Shown: positions 1-8,823 of the stretch, piece by piece | Numbering within the stretch: position 1 is the stretch's first letter | Layout: every line of letters starts with the position of its first letter | From: Saprospiraceae bacterium | GTDB lineage: Bacteria > Bacteroidota > Bacteroidia > Chitinophagales > Saprospiraceae | Length of the DNA stretch: 64,000 nucleotides | Assembly: GCA_028285085.1 (NCBI GenBank) | Contig: JANQQI010000065.1 | Location: forward strand, 62,001-126,000 | Direction: 5' to 3' | Notes under the pieces: model-generated | Databases searched by the model: none | What the model saw: the letters and a program-made list of their open reading frames with translations, nothing else | What the model was told of the DNA's origin: nothing | Position numbers and translations under genes: made by a program

Positions 1-393
1 TCTATTGCTGAACTGGAAGATCAGATTCGAAAAGCGATCTTTAATCATTGGGGATTTGAAGTCTCTGTAATGGTCAGGCAAAGCGAACAGTGGCTCAACT
101 ATCAAGCTGCAAATCCCTTCACTGGAGCAGATGTGGACACCAAAAGATTGTTTCTGACCCTACTTTCAGAAACGCCCAAGCCTGAGCTAGTGGAAAAGCT
201 AAACACCTTCGAATTTCCCAACGAATATTTTCAAGTGATTGGGGACGCTATTTATTTGCATTGCCCTAATGGCTATGGCCGGACCAAATTGGATAATAAT
301 TTTTTCGAGCGACAGCTAGGCCTATCTGCGACGACTCGCAATTGGCGCACGGTGGGTAAGCTGGCGGAACTTCTGACCGCAACAACGCCTTAG
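1..393 (+). CDS. DUF1697 family protein, C-terminal part (5' end outside window)
   Basis: The reading frame is open from base 1, so the true start lies upstream and about 130 C-terminal residues are present. The ending resembles DUF1697 proteins: an AANPF segment, a YLHCPNGYGRTKL stretch and the characteristic TTRNWRTVGKLAEL near the C-terminus. The family is small (usually about 170-180 residues), cytoplasmic, and has no established biochemical role. The codon at 70 (ATG) is internal to the domain and is not the start. The family assignment is fairly sure; the function is unknown. Confidence 0.8.
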   Translation, partial: SIAELEDQIRKAIFNHWGFEVSVMVRQSEQWLNYQAANPFTGADVDTKRLFLTLLSETPKPELVEKLNTFEFPNEYFQVIGDAIYLHCPNGYGRTKLDNNFFERQLGLSATTRNWRTVGKLAELLTATTP

Positions 394-412
394 TATCCCA
401 AAAGACTAAAGC

Positions 413-1324
413 ATGACATCAGGAACACGGTCTACGTTAAAAATTATTAGTATCCTCTTTTCGCTTGGTTCGCTCATTGTACTACTCAACGATGACTGTC
501 GGCAGAGCAAACGCGATGCGGCCGATGCTCGACGCCAACAAGCGCGCATCGCTGAGGTGAAAGCGCTATTTATAGGGACCTGGCTCGACACGACGGACAC
601 TAATGGCTTCACCTGCCGCGAAGTGCTGACGTTTAATGACGCTGATACCGGCACGCGCAATTTGATTTTCGCTCCAGCCTGTACATTATCCCATGTTTTT
701 CATTACCAGCTTAACAATCAAAAGGAAGACGATCTGCGTTTTCCGCTCCGCCTAACCTTGAACATGCAGGAAGAGGTCGCGGATCAAGGCTGTAGTCCGG
801 CGCAGAAGCAACAGTGGCTAACTAATATGGCGGCCTTCCAACGAGTAGAAAAACGTACGGCACATTTGGTTGGCCAGTCTGTGGAATTAGCCGGTTTCAC
901 TCGCGTTTCCGAACCGCCTGATCAACGAACTGTGCGCTCCACCAGTTATCGTGAGTCCTCTGTGCTGGCTCAAATGTACGAAGATGCCTCCCAAATTGAT
1001 CTCAATACAATGCTTAGCAAACATTTGGATATCCTGGCGGAAGAATTTGGTCGTCCGAAGCTACATCTCCTGCAGGATAGTGTGCATTATGATTTGAGCT
1101 GGTACCAGTGGGGGAGTCAGGATTATCTGGGTCGTATTTATTTGCGGGAGGGGCAGCCTTATTTTGCGACGGACTATTGGATCCCTGCCGTTGGAGGAGT
1201 TATCGTTGGGGCGTGGCGTAACTTGCGCTATCTGGATTCAAATGGGCAGCCACAACGTGGAGACATCTATATTTGCTACCGAAGCAGGCAGGAGCAGAAG
1301 TATTGGTTTGTGAGAAAAAGGTGA
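413..1324 (+). CDS. Hypothetical membrane-anchored protein
   Basis: Unrecognised 303-residue protein. Residues about 9-26 are hydrophobic (ISILFSLGSLIVLL) and look like an uncleaved N-terminal anchor, followed by a short Arg/Ala/Gln-rich helix. The rest is soluble-looking, with several Trp, Tyr and Cys residues (FTCREV, FAPACTL, YICYR) that suggest a folded extracytoplasmic domain. It starts 20 bases after the DUF1697 gene and could be co-transcribed with it. The phrase GTWLDTTDTNGF near residue 56 is reminiscent of lipocalin-like domains that measure a difference from a reference value, but I cannot assign a family. Confidence 0.7.
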   Translation: MTSGTRSTLKIISILFSLGSLIVLLNDDCRQSKRDAADARRQQARIAEVKALFIGTWLDTTDTNGFTCREVLTFNDADTGTRNLIFAPACTLSHVFHYQLNNQKEDDLRFPLRLTLNMQEEVADQGCSPAQKQQWLTNMAAFQRVEKRTAHLVGQSVELAGFTRVSEPPDQRTVRSTSYRESSVLAQMYEDASQIDLNTMLSKHLDILAEEFGRPKLHLLQDSVHYDLSWYQWGSQDYLGRIYLREGQPYFATDYWIPAVGGVIVGAWRNLRYLDSNGQPQRGDIYICYRSRQEQKYWFVRKR

Positions 1325-1473
1325 TTCTGCCAAGATGTTCTATAGTTGTCCAACAACTCATATCTTACGAAGATAGGTTTGATATAAAACGGTAATTTGT
1401 ACGCTTGTTACAAAATCTGCGAAAACAAAAATACTGGTTAGCCGTAGCACTCTGAACATAAACTTCTATTAAC

Positions 1474-2064
1474 ATGCGCAATCTCTTTCTCATCGTCGTT
1501 ATTGCTTTAATTCTGGGGGTATTGATCGGCATCGCGATGCCTTTCAAGTACGATAACCCTAACTGGCAAATCTTTATTCCAGCTATTATTGCGGCGGTGA
1601 GCTTTGTGGGGAAGGCCGGTTGGGATATCTATTCCAAGCAAAGAGACAATCGCATCAAACTCATCGAGGAGCAGTTGTCTCAATTCTATTATCCCATTCT
1701 CATTCGATTGGAAAAGGACAATGTAACCTGGGACCGGATGTTATACAAAAACCGCGATGATGGTTCGCTCGAAGAAAAAATAGGCGAGGTGATCGAAGAA
1801 ACTTTGATTCTTCCAAATCATGATGAAATATTGGAAGTAATTGATAAAAAAGCATACCTCTGCCAAGACGATAACATCATCAAGATTCTGGTGGATTACA
1901 TTAAACACATTTCAATTTATAAAGCGATTCGAGCTTCGGGAGATAAACACACGCTGCCGAGAAATCTTGGAGAGGAATTATCGTGGCCAAATCCTTTTTA
2001 TCCGACACTCAAAGCAAAAACAACAGCCCTGCAACACACTCTCAACCGGTTGACCGGGCGATAA
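1474..2064 (+). CDS. Hypothetical membrane protein with two N-terminal helices
   Basis: Unrecognised 196-residue protein. Residues about 4-23 and 33-50 are strongly hydrophobic and separated by a short polar loop, so the protein is probably anchored by a helical hairpin. The remaining about 145 residues are charged and helical, with DIYSKQRDNRIKLIEEQL immediately after the second helix, suggesting a cytoplasmic helical domain. It lies 16 bases upstream of another small membrane protein, so the two may form a pair. The anchor-plus-helical-domain design recalls small membrane effectors, but nothing specific supports a function. Confidence 0.7.
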   Translation: MRNLFLIVVIALILGVLIGIAMPFKYDNPNWQIFIPAIIAAVSFVGKAGWDIYSKQRDNRIKLIEEQLSQFYYPILIRLEKDNVTWDRMLYKNRDDGSLEEKIGEVIEETLILPNHDEILEVIDKKAYLCQDDNIIKILVDYIKHISIYKAIRASGDKHTLPRNLGEELSWPNPFYPTLKAKTTALQHTLNRLTGR

Positions 2065-2080
2065 TTATAAAAAACACTAG

Positions 2081-2308
2081 ATGTCGATACTTGAAATATT
2101 CGGCTGGGCTGAAGATGTTATGGTTCGTGTCGCGAAGGGCATCATCCAAGGGATTTTCTACACCGGAGCGGCCATCGCTAGTCTGTTTGCCAAGAAGGAA
2201 CACAGCTTCAAAGCTTATTTCGAAAACTATCGAGACTATGCCTACCCTTATTTTATCTGTGTGAGCGTTTGGGGTGGTTTAATCTGGCTCGTCCGGTATT
2301 TGTATTAA
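2081..2308 (+). CDS. Small hypothetical membrane protein
   Basis: A 75-residue protein starting 16 bases after the preceding membrane protein, on the same strand. It has a hydrophobic stretch around residues 18-35 (GIIQGIFYTGAAIASLFA) and a second one at the C-terminus (YFICVSVWGGLIWLVRYLY). Between them is a short charged loop. No family is recognised. Its tight spacing argues for translation with the upstream gene; the length alone would be weak evidence. Confidence 0.55.
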   Translation: MSILEIFGWAEDVMVRVAKGIIQGIFYTGAAIASLFAKKEHSFKAYFENYRDYAYPYFICVSVWGGLIWLVRYLY

Positions 2309-2408
2309 TCTGTTTTCCTTTCCATTTCTTACTGCTTCTTTAGTCGAAAAAATGTGCTTTTTCGATGGCTTAGGGTGATTTTATACTAATCATCAATATT
2401 CTAAAGCT

Positions 2409-2675
2409 ATGGGATTTGCTAATAGTATGATCAGCAGTATCAAGTATAACCTTGGGCAACTGCGTCGCCGTACATATTACTACCGTCGTCAGGAAACCAG
2501 CCAAAAATTAAAACGGGGGCTGCAATTTCAGGCGCAGCAAGTGTCACCTGATCAACGCACTAGAAATCGTATGGCAAATGAACGCTATCTGGCCTACCGA
2601 CGGCGAATTATCTTTATCCGGTGTGCATGTATCCTAGCGATTCTGTTTTATGCTGTTTATAGCATCATATTTTGA
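2409..2675 (+). CDS. Small basic protein with C-terminal transmembrane helix
   Basis: An 88-residue protein, very rich in Arg, Tyr and Gln over its first 65 residues (QLRRRTYYYRRQ, YLAYRRR) and ending in one hydrophobic helix (FIRCACILAILFYAVYSIIF). This arrangement suggests a tail-anchored membrane protein with a basic cytoplasmic face. No family is recognised. It stands alone, 100 bases from the previous gene and 107 from the next. Confidence 0.5.
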   Translation: MGFANSMISSIKYNLGQLRRRTYYYRRQETSQKLKRGLQFQAQQVSPDQRTRNRMANERYLAYRRRIIFIRCACILAILFYAVYSIIF

Positions 2676-2766
2676 ATGGGATACTATAATAATCCCCCAT
2701 AGATAACAGCCTGTCATTGCTCGAAACCAATTTGCGCCAAGTATAACCACCAAATCAGAAAATCGT

Positions 2767-2774
2767 TAACTTTG
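2767..2774 (+). promoter_or_regulatory. Possible Bacteroidota -7 promoter element
   Basis: The octamer TAACTTTG matches the Bacteroidota -7 consensus TAnnTTTG. It sits 8 bases before the ATG of the acyltransferase gene, which would make the transcript nearly leaderless. No good -33 TTG box is seen at the usual spacing, so this is weak. Confidence 0.3.
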
Positions 2775-2782
2775 CGCATTGG

Positions 2783-3631
2783 ATGACAACGCCCAATCAC
2801 ATACCACAAATCGACTTGCCTGGCATCATACGCGCCAAGAATCCCACCTTGGCTCGCCTCTTGCCCGGTTTCATATTACGCTACCTCAACCGCATCATTC
2901 ACGTAGAGGAGATCAATCGGTTTTTGCGAGAATATCACACCAAGCGCAATTTCGATTTCATCAACCAAGTATTGGATTACATCCCTGTCAATGTAGAAGC
3001 GGTTGGCTTGGAAAATATCCCCCAAAGCGGCGGTGCCATCGTTGCGTCCAATCACCCATTGGGTGGCCCCGATGCTTTAGCTTTGATGCAGCAAATCGCC
3101 AAAGTGCGTCGCGACCAAAAGTTTTTGGTGAATGATATTCTGATGAATCTCACACAGCTCAGTGACTTGTTCGTACCGGTCAATAAGCACGGCCGCAACG
3201 GTCGGGAGGTCATTCGCCTGATCGATGAGACCTATTCATCAGAACATTTGACTCTGATTTTTCCGGCGGGCCTCGTGTCGCGTAAGCAAAATGGCCGGAT
3301 TGAGGACCTCGTTTGGCACAAAAGCTTTATCAATCAGGCTATCAAATACCAACGGCCAGTCATTCCGGTACTAATTCAGGCGCAGAATTCCAGCTTTTTT
3401 TACAATCTTGCATTATGGAGAAAGCGACTGGGTATCGGTGCTAATATCGAAATGCTGTATCTGGTCGATGAGTTGTATAAGCAGAAGGGGAATACCATCC
3501 GTATCATCATTGGCGAGGCGATATCGCCCGCTATTTTCACCCGAGATAAAAAGCCACAAGATTGGGCCGCCCTGGTCAAGCAACATGTCTATGCCCTGGG
3601 CAAAGGTCAAAAGGTACTGCCAATTCGATAA
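2783..3631 (+). CDS. PlsC-type O-acyltransferase (glycine/ornithine lipid type)
   Basis: A 282-residue lysophospholipid-acyltransferase-fold enzyme expected at the inner membrane. The catalytic NHxxxxD motif is seen as NHPLGGPD at about residue 90, and a second block as FPAGLVSR near residue 160. The family transfers an acyl chain to the hydroxyl of a lyso-lipid. It is followed on the same strand by a GNAT-type N-acyltransferase. In Bacteroides the pair GlsA/GlsB makes glycine lipids, and OlsA/OlsB makes ornithine lipids elsewhere, so this gene is the likely O-acylating partner. The amino acid headgroup cannot be told from sequence. General phospholipid acylation (PlsC) is the alternative. 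Confidence 0.8.
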   Translation: MTTPNHIPQIDLPGIIRAKNPTLARLLPGFILRYLNRIIHVEEINRFLREYHTKRNFDFINQVLDYIPVNVEAVGLENIPQSGGAIVASNHPLGGPDALALMQQIAKVRRDQKFLVNDILMNLTQLSDLFVPVNKHGRNGREVIRLIDETYSSEHLTLIFPAGLVSRKQNGRIEDLVWHKSFINQAIKYQRPVIPVLIQAQNSSFFYNLALWRKRLGIGANIEMLYLVDELYKQKGNTIRIIIGEAISPAIFTRDKKPQDWAALVKQHVYALGKGQKVLPIR

Positions 3632-3647
3632 AAAAACAGCTGTGCTA

Positions 3648-3701
3648 TAATGAATACAAGCGAGGAACTTTTTACCTAATAACTCGCTTTAGTTTTCATT
3701 A
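3648..3701 (+). promoter_or_regulatory. Intercistronic stem-loop between the two acyltransferase genes
   Basis: Two nested inverted repeats are seen: TAATGAA (3648-3654) with TTCATTA (3695-3701), and AAGCGAG (3658-3664) with CTCGCTT (3683-3689). There is no strong T-run after the stem. It may attenuate or stabilise the transcript between the two genes rather than end it. Confidence 0.45.
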
Positions 3702-3726
3702 CAGCCTGAGTTAAAATATTGATCTA

Positions 3727-4653
3727 ATGGAAAAAATAATCGATCCCGTTGATCCTCAATTGGTCAAAGCGGAATTGACATCCGAATTATTCGTACGTGA
3801 GACCAACAAAGGAAGTAATGAGATTTACATCTTTGACCACCGACAAGCTCCTCAGACCATGCGAGAGTTGGGGCGGTTACGCGAAGTCACGTTCCGTGGA
3901 GCGGGCGGCGGCACAGGTAAATCCATTGATTTAGACGAGTATGATCTATCCGACAATCCCTACCAGCAATTGGTCGTTTGGGACCCGGAAAAACAAGCTA
4001 TTGTTGGTGGTTATCGCTTCATCTGTTGCCGAGACGCAATCACGGATGCTGGCGTTGAGCTATCAACGATGGAATGCCTTGACTTTTCGGATGGGTTTAT
4101 CAAAGATTATTTACCCTATACGATAGAGCTAGGTCGCTCTTTTGTCCAACCTCTTTACCAACCGAGCAAAGAAAATCGGGCGGGCCTCTTTTCACTGGAC
4201 AATCTCTGGGACGGCCTCGGCGCATTGATCGTTGATCACCCTGATATGCGCTATTTCTTCGGTAAAGTAACCATGTATACCCACTTCAGTGTGGAAGCGC
4301 GCGACCTGATTCTGACCTTCCTACGGGAGATGTTCGAGCCACGTCTTGATTTGGCTTGGCCACCGCACCCGTTGAAGTTGGAATACGATACCTCGGCCTT
4401 TGCCTCAGTGATTCGTGAAATGGATTATAAAACAGCACACCGCGAACTCAACCAACGTGTACGCGATCTTGGCGAGAATATTCCGCCACTGGTTAATTCC
4501 TACATGAATTTATCGCGGAGTATGAAAACCTTCGGCACCGCCATTAATCGACACTTCGGAAATGTGGAAGAAAGCGGCATTATGATTACCATTGATGATA
4601 TCTATGATTCGAAAAAGGAACGACATATTTCATCTTATGAGCCGAGAAGTTAG
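3727..4653 (+). CDS. GNAT-type N-acyltransferase (GlsB/OlsB-like)
   Basis: A 308-residue protein of the hemolysin/OlsB acetyltransferase family (Acetyltransf_5 type). The family joins a 3-hydroxy-acyl chain from acyl carrier protein to the amino group of glycine or ornithine, the first step of amino-lipid synthesis. Supporting features are a QLVVWDPEKQAIVGGYRF strand pair near residue 80, an IELGRSFV block near residue 136, and a FGKVTMYTHF segment near residue 176. It lies 95 bases after the O-acyltransferase gene on the same strand, the expected partner. The 3' end overlaps the relic on the opposite strand by 24 bases. The substrate is inferred from the pairing. Confidence 0.78.
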   Translation: MEKIIDPVDPQLVKAELTSELFVRETNKGSNEIYIFDHRQAPQTMRELGRLREVTFRGAGGGTGKSIDLDEYDLSDNPYQQLVVWDPEKQAIVGGYRFICCRDAITDAGVELSTMECLDFSDGFIKDYLPYTIELGRSFVQPLYQPSKENRAGLFSLDNLWDGLGALIVDHPDMRYFFGKVTMYTHFSVEARDLILTFLREMFEPRLDLAWPPHPLKLEYDTSAFASVIREMDYKTAHRELNQRVRDLGENIPPLVNSYMNLSRSMKTFGTAINRHFGNVEESGIMITIDDIYDSKKERHISSYEPRS

Positions 4654-4950
4654 CGGGACTATATTTTGCCCCTCCAGCTCAAATTCAAGATTATTCAGAG
4701 CCAAGTCATTTTTATAACCAACCTCAATCTTTCGACCTAAAGAAGTAGCACTTGCTTTCGCTTGTTTACGAGAGAAGGAATGGTTAGGTAATTTGGAATT
4801 ATAGCCGCTCAGGCTAAGATTTCCGAGACAATGTACCCCCTCATATTTGTATCCATTCTTGCGGGATATTTCTGCCTTGGGGAAGTACATGCTCCACGGT
4901 CCATACAAAGTTACCCTTTGCATTTATCTCCCAAAGGTTAGGTTTGTACT
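4630..4950 (-). pseudogene. DUF1524 (GmrSD-type nuclease) C-terminal relic, frameshifted
   Basis: Two minus-strand frames together give a recognisable DUF1524 end. The first frame reads KPNLWEINAKGNFVWTVEHVLPQG, containing the family's WxxEHxLPQ nuclease motif. After a shift near 4845 the next frame reads VHCLGNLSLSGYNSKLPN, the family's LGNLTLxGYNS motif, and runs to a stop at 4630. The segment between the motifs is shorter than usual, so a deletion accompanies the shift. DUF1524 is the nuclease-like part of GmrSD type IV restriction enzymes that act on glucosylated phage DNA. Nothing of the N-terminal DUF262 part is present, so the gene is dead. It abuts an IS3 relic, which probably cut it. 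Confidence 0.75.
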
Positions 4951-5272
4951 CGTACGACTCGCTGAGCGGGGATGCTTAAATCGATTTCTATGCCAACATT
5001 TCCCGGTTATAATCAATTATATTCACACACCCGTATTTTCCGACCATCTGATAAGAAATCACTCGTGACATCCATTGGCCAGGTTTGATTCGGACCTTCG
5101 GAGACCTGTAAGGATTCTTTTACCCGGTTTGGCAATCGCTTTTTGTATTTCCTTCTTAAGCCTAACCGCATTTTCCGGTCCACGCGCGGCAGATATCATC
5201 CACGGTTCGGCCTGACTCATTTTCTTTGAGCGCTTTAACGATCTGGCTTTCTGTAAATCTTGATTTTTTCAT
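4946..5272 (-). mobile_element. IS3-family transposase relic (OrfA start joined to OrfB middle)
   Basis: On the minus strand from 5272 the frame begins MKKSRFTESQIVKALKENE, the N-terminus of an IS3-group OrfA (helix-turn-helix part). After about 28 residues it jumps to OrfB-like sequence: RLGLRRKYKKRLPNRVKE, then QTWPMDVTSDFLSDGRK, then a frameshifted NIIDYNREM and IEIDLSIPAQRVVRV. These match the DDE-domain region of IS3-family integrase-like transposases, but the end of OrfA, the start of OrfB and the last third of OrfB are missing. The internal deletion and at least two frame disruptions show it is inactive. A possible terminal sequence (TGTCCTGTTTTTAGGGAAGG) lies just right of it near 5305. 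Confidence 0.75.
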
Positions 5273-5562
5273 ACAACTAAATTTAATCTTTTTCCTTTTT
5301 TAAGTTGTCCTGTTTTTAGGGAAGGCTACATAGTGAATTATACGCAGAGCTTATCAAGCACATGGATTGTTAGTGAAATTAGGTATTGCTTGATTTTTTA
5401 CTTTTTTATTTAACAAAACAATTTAGAAAAAAGCGTATAGATTACTTATTTGTTCTCATCACAAAAGTAGTCTGTGAGTAAAATACAAGCTTTTTGTTCG
5501 ATAAGATTTAAAGGTAATAAGACTGCCTCATAGAATTTTTTTTACGCGGCAATCTTATCCAG
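5273..5562. other. AT-rich intergenic DNA with possible IS end
   Basis: No gene is seen. The segment TGTCCTGTTTTTAGGGAAGG near 5305-5325 could be the outer end of the IS3 relic. The rest is AT-rich and lies downstream of the convergent T9SS gene. Confidence 0.4.
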
Positions 5563-8532
5563 TTATTTGAATAAAAACAGTTTATAGGTTTTTGCTGAAA
5601 AATCAGTTTTAATTGTGCAAAAGTAAAGACCTGACATTAGTGGATTACCTAAACTTGATCTGCCATCCCAGGATGTACTATATGTGCCTTGATTTAAATA
5701 TCCCTGAAATAATGATTTAACCAACTGACTATTAATATCAAATATCTCAATTGTAATCTCGGAATCTTCTAGTAATGAATAGTCAATATTGACGATAGAT
5801 GAAAAAGGGTTTGGATAAATTTTTACATCTATTTTTGTTGGACTACTTCGATCTTCTAAAGTATCAACTTTATTAAGCTCATTTGAACGAGGTAGGGCAT
5901 AATCAATCCATAATTTGGCAATATTATCAGCAGGGACACCATTAGCAAGGGTGAATTTTCCTCCAACGAACAAGTTATTTTGTTTTATTGTAATAGAATT
6001 AGCGTAAAAATATTGAAGGCCACCCCCTAATGTATAAAAATTACTACCATCCCACATCGCTATATTTCTCACACTTCGACCTTGACTATCAGTAAAATAG
6101 AATTGCCCTCCAAGGAACAGATTCTCATCATCATTTAATATTAGAGTTTCAATATTAGCATGTCCGCTACCAATAAGAAGAGTATTCCAAGTATTTCCAT
6201 CATATTCAAGGAGACGATGCCCATCAGCAGCAAAAACATTTCCATTACTTTTCAATGCTAATGCATTAACACCTGCTGTGCTGCTATTATAAAGACCAGT
6301 CCAGTTAGCTCCATCCCATTTTGCAATAGTATAATTATATGGTGGTGTTGAAGAAGTAAAATTCCCTCCAGCAATTACTTCTGCACTAGGAGTTACAACA
6401 ATTGATTTAACATTATAAGGCATAGCTCCTAATCCTACCCATTGACTTAGGTTCCATCTTGCGATGCCTTGGATTTGAGTATTTCCATCGGCAGAGGTAA
6501 AATCACCTCCCGCATAAATAGTTCCGCTTTGGCTAGAAGCGATTACTTTGACTCTATCATTCATTCCCAACCCAAAAGATGACCAAGTATTTCCATCCCA
6601 TTTAGCAATACGATTAGCGGGAACATCTGAACCAACAGAGGTAAAATCACCTCCTACTAATAAATTGCCGTCTCGATCGAAATGCAATGCATAAACTGGA
6701 GCATTGGTTCCACCTCCTACATTCGACCATCCAGTCCCGTCCCATTTGGCCAAATAGTTTATCGGGATATTGCCTGCAAGTGTGAAATCACCTCCCGCGT
6801 AGACAACGCCATTTGAATCGATGACAACTGCTCTAACCTCATCATTAAGTCCAAAGCCAAGTGAAGGCCAATTAGAGATAGAAATACAAGCTGAGAATTC
6901 AGAAGTATTTCTATTTTCGTCGACAGCCAATGCGGTGATATGCCTTCCAGGGGCAAACATTCCCTCTAATTCAATCGAAAAATCAATATCTCCACTAGAA
7001 GTAGTCGTAACACTTATATCTCCAATTGGTTTTTCACCCTCTCCAAAGTTCAGTGCAGTTTCAGATGAATTACACCTACTATTTGCATAGAAGTAAATGG
7101 TATAGTCTTTATTCGGGATGCTACCTAAAGTTCCCTCAATTTCTATTTTTCCATTGTCATTTAGAAAAGCTTTAGTGAGGACAGGAAAATTTTGGGATTG
7201 ATTGCTTCCGCCATCACTATCATTGGTATCATTAGCTGTTGGTCCATCATCATTCAAATCAATTCCCAAATCATTATTTAAATAAATTTCATTCAAAATG
7301 ACGACATTATTGTATACCCCATCTCCAATCATTGAGACTCCATTGCCTAAATTACTGGCGATTGTATTCCATTGTATTTCATTCTCAATCGCGTTCATCG
7401 ATAGTATCATTCCAGTACCATTCCCCATCGGAGCACCTCCTGCACTCAACCCAATTATATTATCAAAAATATCATTGAATTTTGCGGGATTACTATAACT
7501 CATTAAAGTAATACCTACATCATTATCTGATATTACATTACTTAAGCCGTTAGTTGGAATTCCTCCAATGGTATTGAATTGTCCTGCATATATAACAATT
7601 CCTGAAAATTCATTACCTAGCGCATTACCCCCGCTAGCATCTACTCCAATATAATTGTTTTGAACAGTATTAAAAGTGCCTGAGTTAATATATATTCCAT
7701 GACCAAGGTTTCCTGATATGATATTTCGATCATCTTGGTTAATCCCTCCAATGGTATTATATGATGAGCCATTGTTCAGATAAATTGTTCTGTATAAATC
7801 TTCCCAAACACCGGCTTTTCCGCCATTGCCCAGAGAACCAAGACCAGAAGCATCCGTTCCAATATAATTACCTTTTATTTCATTATGCTTTGTATTAGCC
7901 CCGTCAATAGTGACAGCGGTCAGGTCATTGCCAGATATCAAATTCCGAAGTTGATAGTTGTTTCCTCCAATTTTGTTATTTGAAGAATTATAGCCAATGA
8001 ATACACCATTTCTACCATTTCCCAAGTCAGTATATCCTGTCGAATCTGTACCAATGAAACAGGTCTCAACCTTATTCAATCCTCCTGTAATAAGTCTAAC
8101 ACCATTTAAGCCAAATCTATTGATAATGAGGCCTTTAATTGTACTTCTTCCACTGCTTATAATCAATCCTTCTCCGTTAGCCCCAATCAAGGAACCTTCT
8201 AATTCGATTTTTAAAATAGCGGGCCAACTATTTATAGATGTACCGGGTTGTGATAAGCCATCAATGTAGACGGGATCAGTAATTAGAGGCAAATTATAAG
8301 TTGGTGAAATTGTATGAACAGAGTTGCCGGGGATATTAAACCTAATAGTATCCGCAATGTTAGAAACAAGTGAATTTGCATCAATTATTGCCTGCCGAAA
8401 TGATCCCAATCCAAAATCATTAGTATTATTTACCCAATAGACATTTTGGGAATTACAAATTGTAGTAAAAAGAATTAATATAAATAATAGTATTTTTTTA
8501 TAATTTTTCATTGTCTTTATTTTATTAATCAT
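5563..8532 (-). CDS. T9SS-secreted protein: beta-helix plus propeller-like repeats
   Basis: A 989-residue secreted protein. Its signal peptide starts best at the second Met (MKNYKKILLFILILF, start 8511) and is followed by a GLGSFRQAI segment typical of the first turn of NosD-like right-handed beta-helices. Residues about 100-440 are Asn/Gly-rich repeats (NxIxGNYIG, NVISDND), consistent with that helix. From about 570 to 880 come six or so repeats of the type AKWDGxxW...GGDFT, as in Kelch or beta-propeller proteins. The last 80 residues form a T9SS type A sorting domain (KIYPNPFSS, SGLYFCTIKT). Expected location is the cell surface or the medium. The low GC suggests transfer. Ligand unknown. 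Confidence 0.85.
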   Translation of the reverse strand: MINKIKTMKNYKKILLFILILFTTICNSQNVYWVNNTNDFGLGSFRQAIIDANSLVSNIADTIRFNIPGNSVHTISPTYNLPLITDPVYIDGLSQPGTSINSWPAILKIELEGSLIGANGEGLIISSGRSTIKGLIINRFGLNGVRLITGGLNKVETCFIGTDSTGYTDLGNGRNGVFIGYNSSNNKIGGNNYQLRNLISGNDLTAVTIDGANTKHNEIKGNYIGTDASGLGSLGNGGKAGVWEDLYRTIYLNNGSSYNTIGGINQDDRNIISGNLGHGIYINSGTFNTVQNNYIGVDASGGNALGNEFSGIVIYAGQFNTIGGIPTNGLSNVISDNDVGITLMSYSNPAKFNDIFDNIIGLSAGGAPMGNGTGMILSMNAIENEIQWNTIASNLGNGVSMIGDGVYNNVVILNEIYLNNDLGIDLNDDGPTANDTNDSDGGSNQSQNFPVLTKAFLNDNGKIEIEGTLGSIPNKDYTIYFYANSRCNSSETALNFGEGEKPIGDISVTTTSSGDIDFSIELEGMFAPGRHITALAVDENRNTSEFSACISISNWPSLGFGLNDEVRAVVIDSNGVVYAGGDFTLAGNIPINYLAKWDGTGWSNVGGGTNAPVYALHFDRDGNLLVGGDFTSVGSDVPANRIAKWDGNTWSSFGLGMNDRVKVIASSQSGTIYAGGDFTSADGNTQIQGIARWNLSQWVGLGAMPYNVKSIVVTPSAEVIAGGNFTSSTPPYNYTIAKWDGANWTGLYNSSTAGVNALALKSNGNVFAADGHRLLEYDGNTWNTLLIGSGHANIETLILNDDENLFLGGQFYFTDSQGRSVRNIAMWDGSNFYTLGGGLQYFYANSITIKQNNLFVGGKFTLANGVPADNIAKLWIDYALPRSNELNKVDTLEDRSSPTKIDVKIYPNPFSSIVNIDYSLLEDSEITIEIFDINSQLVKSLFQGYLNQGTYSTSWDGRSSLGNPLMSGLYFCTIKTDFSAKTYKLFLFK

Positions 8533-8823
8533 GTTGAGTATTCTGCATTTACAAAATCTGACTTTATTAATAAGGAATAATTGTTATAACAAAATCAAAT
8601 AGCTAACTATGAGAGAGATTTCCTTAACCATTTCGTATTAATTTCTTATTTCATTGTATTCGCATAGCTATTTTTTAAAATACTTTGCTAATCAAGATCA
8701 ATAAATAGTTTAGGTGAAGAGGTATACCAAAATCTAGTCGGGCAAGACCTAAGAAAAAATTATGAAATATTTAATAGAATTGGCCCATCCCATGAATAGA
8801 GAACCCCAATTGCTATAAGATTT
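8533..8823. other. AT-rich spacer between two T9SS cargo genes
   Basis: No open frame, hairpin or repeat that I can support. It presumably carries the promoter of the downstream minus-strand cargo gene. Confidence 0.4.

Noticed and set aside
1841-2053. 70-residue plus-strand open frame
   Set aside because: Out-of-frame shadow inside the 196-residue membrane protein gene.
6000-8300. Repeated GGDFT and NxIGG motifs suggesting a DNA repeat array or CRISPR
   Set aside because: The repetition is at protein level (propeller and beta-helix turns) with variable spacing; no identical DNA repeats with unique spacers.
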